DNA of 64,000 nt from Galeruca laticollis (Eukaryota; Arthropoda; Insecta; Coleoptera; Chrysomelidae). The notes beneath the pieces are model-generated. The model made no database searches and was not told the origin of the DNA. It saw only the letters and a program-made list of their open reading frames with translations. Of this stretch, positions 61,707 through 64,000 are shown piece after piece. The first letter of the stretch is position 1. Each line of letters begins with the position of its first letter. Position numbers and translations under genes: made by a program. The DNA lies in contig OY998175.1 in the NCBI GenBank assembly GCA_963921935.1, positions 308,473,484-308,537,483 on the forward strand, in the 5' to 3' direction.

Positions 61707-63889
61707 TACTCGATAGTCGAAATTCTGTAAAGTGAGTCAGAGCTATCTAATCAACACTTTGGTTAAAGCGCAGTTGCCATATGTATTCTAGAGAGAAATG
61801 CTGTATTTTATAAATACACTTCAAATCCATTGTGTCAATATTTCAGGTACAAAAGATGCAATGTAATTAAGTCAATACCAATTTAATATATTTATTTCAA
61901 ATTTCAAGCAGACTAATAATAATTAGTTTACTTGAAATGTGAAATAAAGTGTTTATGTATATTTCTTGAACGCAAAGTTTGTTGTGGAAAACTCGCCGAT
62001 TTGACAATGTTGGAGAGTCGCTTCAATGTTCCGGCTTTGAGAACGAGATAGATAGATCGAGCTACGCGAATGAGACAGTGATAGTAAACAAATATGTGAG
62101 GTGTTTATTCTCTTCATGAACGTAGCATCAGTATTTGTGTTGTGGTTTTGTGTGATAAATCGGTTATTATTGGTATTTATTGTAATATTTATATCGGTAT
62201 ATTTAGTGACAATAATGGCGGAGTGTAGCGGTGTTGGCGATAAAAAACGGCGTCGTAACAATTTAATTCGGGAAGAAAAAGTCCTCATATTAAATGTGTA
62301 CGAAGGACTGCGTGCCATGGACAAACAGTTGGGTGTTAGTGACGCTGTGATTAAGTGCAGTTATTTAACTAAAGTTTCTGAGAGTACTATATACAATATT
62401 CTAAAGAAATCGCGGGACGGATCTTTGACAAGAGAACGAGGTGAAAACTGTAAACCGGAAAGTAGGGGAAGAAAGAAAATTGTTTTGGACGACCAAACAC
62501 GGAATGCTATACGTAGGGAAATACATTCTTTTTATTTTAGGAATGAAATCCCCTCGGTAGCTAAATTGAGCAAGGTAATAGAAGCTGATGATACTTTACC
62601 AAACATCAGTGATAAAGTTTTGAGACGAACTTCAAAATTAATGAATTTTCGTTACCAAACAAGAAGTAGAAACAGTGCCTTAATTGAACGAAATGACATT
62701 GTGGATTGGAGGAGAAATTATTTAAAACAGATACGACAGTTTCGTAACGAAGGACGGCACATATATTATCTTGACGAAACATGGTTAAATGAAGGCCACA
62801 CTGTGTCAAAAGTGTGGCAAGACATGAATATACGAAGCAATCGACAAGCCTTTATGGAGGGTTTCTCTTCCGGTTTAAAAGCTCCCTCTGGGAAAGGACG
62901 TCGACTGATTATCACTCACATTGGCAGCGAGGAAGGATTTGTAGAAGGTGGATTACTAAGTTTTCAGTCCAAAAAAACTGTCGATTACCATGAAGAGATG
63001 GATGGTAACCGGTTTGAAACATGGTTTAGATCAATTTTAACAAAGGTAACTCCTGGTTCAGTGATAGTTATGGATAATGCTTCATACCACTCTCGTCGAC
63101 TGGAGCAAATACCTACTTCAGCTAGCCGCAAGAGGGTTATCATTGATTGGTTAGAGAGTAAAAGCATTCCGCACAACGAGGCAATGCTAAAAGTTGAATT
63201 ATTATCTCTCGTACGGAAACATAAAAGCAGTTATATTAAGTACGTTGTCGATGAAATGGCGAAAGATTTCAACGTCTCAGTTGTTAGACTTCCTCCCTAC
63301 CACTGTGAGTTAAACCCCATCGAGCTGGTTTGGGCCCAAGTGAAAAATTATGTTGCGAGAAAAAACAGTACATTCAAAATGGCTGACGTTGAGAAACTGT
63401 TTGACGAGGCGCTGCATACCGTTACTGCTGAGAGTTGGCGTAAATGTATTCAACACGTATTAAAAGAAGAAATAAAGTTTTGGGATTTAGACATACGTGT
63501 AGAAGTAATGACGGAACCACTTATTATCGATATAGGAGGAGAAAGCGATGATTCTGAGGAGTCGTCAGGGAGTGATACCGCTTCCAGTTAGTCAGACATT
63601 TTACAAGTGACCTCGCAACATACCTATACTTATTGGTAATTTATTTTGGTCTTGACAAACAACTTTTTTTTAGTTTTAGAAGTAGTAAGTTGGAATTGAC
63701 TTTTAAACATTTTTTTATTTTGTTTTAACTTACTTATGAACAACTTGTGATAAGTTATTATTAAAGTTAAAAATTGAAATTCCAGATATTTCAGTATTCG
63801 CACCCTTAAACTATGATACGCTCATGGAGTTCACTTTAAATCGGTAGATAACCGATGACGTCACTTTACAGAATTTCGACTATCGACTA
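61707..63889 (+). mobile_element. Complete Tc1/mariner-type element of the DD82E (Sailor-like) group
   Basis: The ends are TACTCGATAGTCGAAATTCT at the left and, from the right, TAGTCGATAGTCGAAATTCT, both continuing GTAAAGTGA. The flanks are TA at 61705-61706 and 63890-63891. Length is 2183 bp. The TIR contains the short palindrome TCGATAGTCGA. It carries one intact transposase ORF. It lies about 440 bp upstream of the EIF2B3 start codon, in the opposite orientation. Confidence 0.92.
62215..63591 (+). CDS. DD82E transposase, intact, 458 aa
   Basis: The N-terminus has a basic stretch (GDKKRRRNNLIREEK) and a helix-turn-helix (LTKVSESTIYNILKK) with an AT-hook-like RGRKK after it. The DDE_3 domain shows YYLDETWLNEGH (first Asp), VIVMDNASYHS (second Asp) and CELNPIELVWAQVK (Glu). 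By count 82 residues lie between the second Asp and the Glu, the spacing that names the DD82E/Sailor group. The acidic Ser-rich tail ends GSDTASS. The start is taken at ATG 62215 (MAECSGVGD); the longer open frame upstream has a hydrophobic run and begins without ATG. No lesion was seen, so activity is possible. Confidence 0.9.
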   Translation: MAECSGVGDKKRRRNNLIREEKVLILNVYEGLRAMDKQLGVSDAVIKCSYLTKVSESTIYNILKKSRDGSLTRERGENCKPESRGRKKIVLDDQTRNAIRREIHSFYFRNEIPSVAKLSKVIEADDTLPNISDKVLRRTSKLMNFRYQTRSRNSALIERNDIVDWRRNYLKQIRQFRNEGRHIYYLDETWLNEGHTVSKVWQDMNIRSNRQAFMEGFSSGLKAPSGKGRRLIITHIGSEEGFVEGGLLSFQSKKTVDYHEEMDGNRFETWFRSILTKVTPGSVIVMDNASYHSRRLEQIPTSASRKRVIIDWLESKSIPHNEAMLKVELLSLVRKHKSSYIKYVVDEMAKDFNVSVVRLPPYHCELNPIELVWAQVKNYVARKNSTFKMADVEKLFDEALHTVTAESWRKCIQHVLKEEIKFWDLDIRVEVMTEPLIIDIGGESDDSEESSGSDTASS

Positions 63890-64000
63890 TAGCAATATAA
63901 AGCGTCTGTTTAATTGTTTTGATTCTGTTTTTCTATAATTTTGATTTTTGAATACCTATATTTAATATAGATATTGAAAGGTTGATTAATGTCGTGTATC
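63890..64000. other. Right flank, nothing recognised
   Basis: AT-rich sequence after the DD82E element up to the window edge. Confidence 0.4.

Noticed and set aside
62101..62214. Extended N-terminus with a hydrophobic run for the DD82E transposase
   Set aside because: The extension begins without ATG and its hydrophobic residues do not fit a nuclear transposase; ATG 62215 starts a basic DNA-binding region.
1..64000. CRISPR arrays, operons, bacterial genes, rRNA or tRNA genes
   Set aside because: None was seen; repeats are transposon ends or microsatellites, and the tRNA-like sequence at 39739-39840 is only a primer site, not a tRNA gene.

Overview
This is an AT-rich stretch of an insect-type nuclear genome. 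It is eukaryotic: it has spliced genes with GT/AG introns, poly(A)-tailed and microsatellite-tailed LINEs, and the transposon families usual in arthropods (DD41D, pogo, mariner and DD82E transposases, PIF/Harbinger, hAT-type MITEs, Jockey, CR1, I and RTE LINEs, and a Gypsy element). No species can be named; a TE-rich beetle or hemipteran would fit. No prokaryotic features, rRNA, tRNA or CRISPR were seen.

The only host gene recognised with confidence is EIF2B3 (translation initiation factor eIF2B subunit gamma), on the minus strand. Its six coding exons lie at 61263-61104, 61002-60685, 60631-60416, 60381-60071, 43960-43732 and 43618-43458, and give an uninterrupted 464-residue frame. The 16.1-kb intron between coding exons 4 and 5 is packed with transposons. 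Three short exon-like sequences with splice signals (28973-29014, 33134-33233 and 38599-38617, all minus) may belong to another small host gene, possibly a micropeptide; this is speculative.

Layout. 1-2460: PIF/Harbinger transposase gene whose intron holds an exon of an opposite-strand gene. 2460-8015: I-clade LINE. 9485-9700: LINE relic. 10011-17460: CR1-like LINE interrupted by a 4.4-kb Jockey element and by a 689-bp MITE. 17460-19190: two foldback hairpins and a recombinase-like ORF. 19190-20145 and 30420-33265: two diverged copies of one sequence. 20248-26867: a DD41D transposon carrying three further transposons. 26871-28497: Harbinger derivative. 30690-32312: THAP-coding P-like element. 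33310-34254: DD41D fragment. 35357-38318: pogo element. 39249-39477: hAT-type MITE. 39579-42836: Gypsy remains broken by a foldback element. 43458-61263: EIF2B3 with intronic THAP element, RTE, R1-like relics, and a mariner split by two LINEs. 61707-63889: a complete DD82E (Sailor-like) element with an intact transposase.

Most elements are dead: frameshifts, stops, truncations and nested insertions are noted entry by entry. The most complete reading frames are the DD82E transposase, the Jockey ORF2 (893 aa) and the CR1 ORF2 (939 aa). At several nested sites the target duplication can be read, and removing the insert restores the host element's reading frame, which fixes boundaries and the relative order of insertion.
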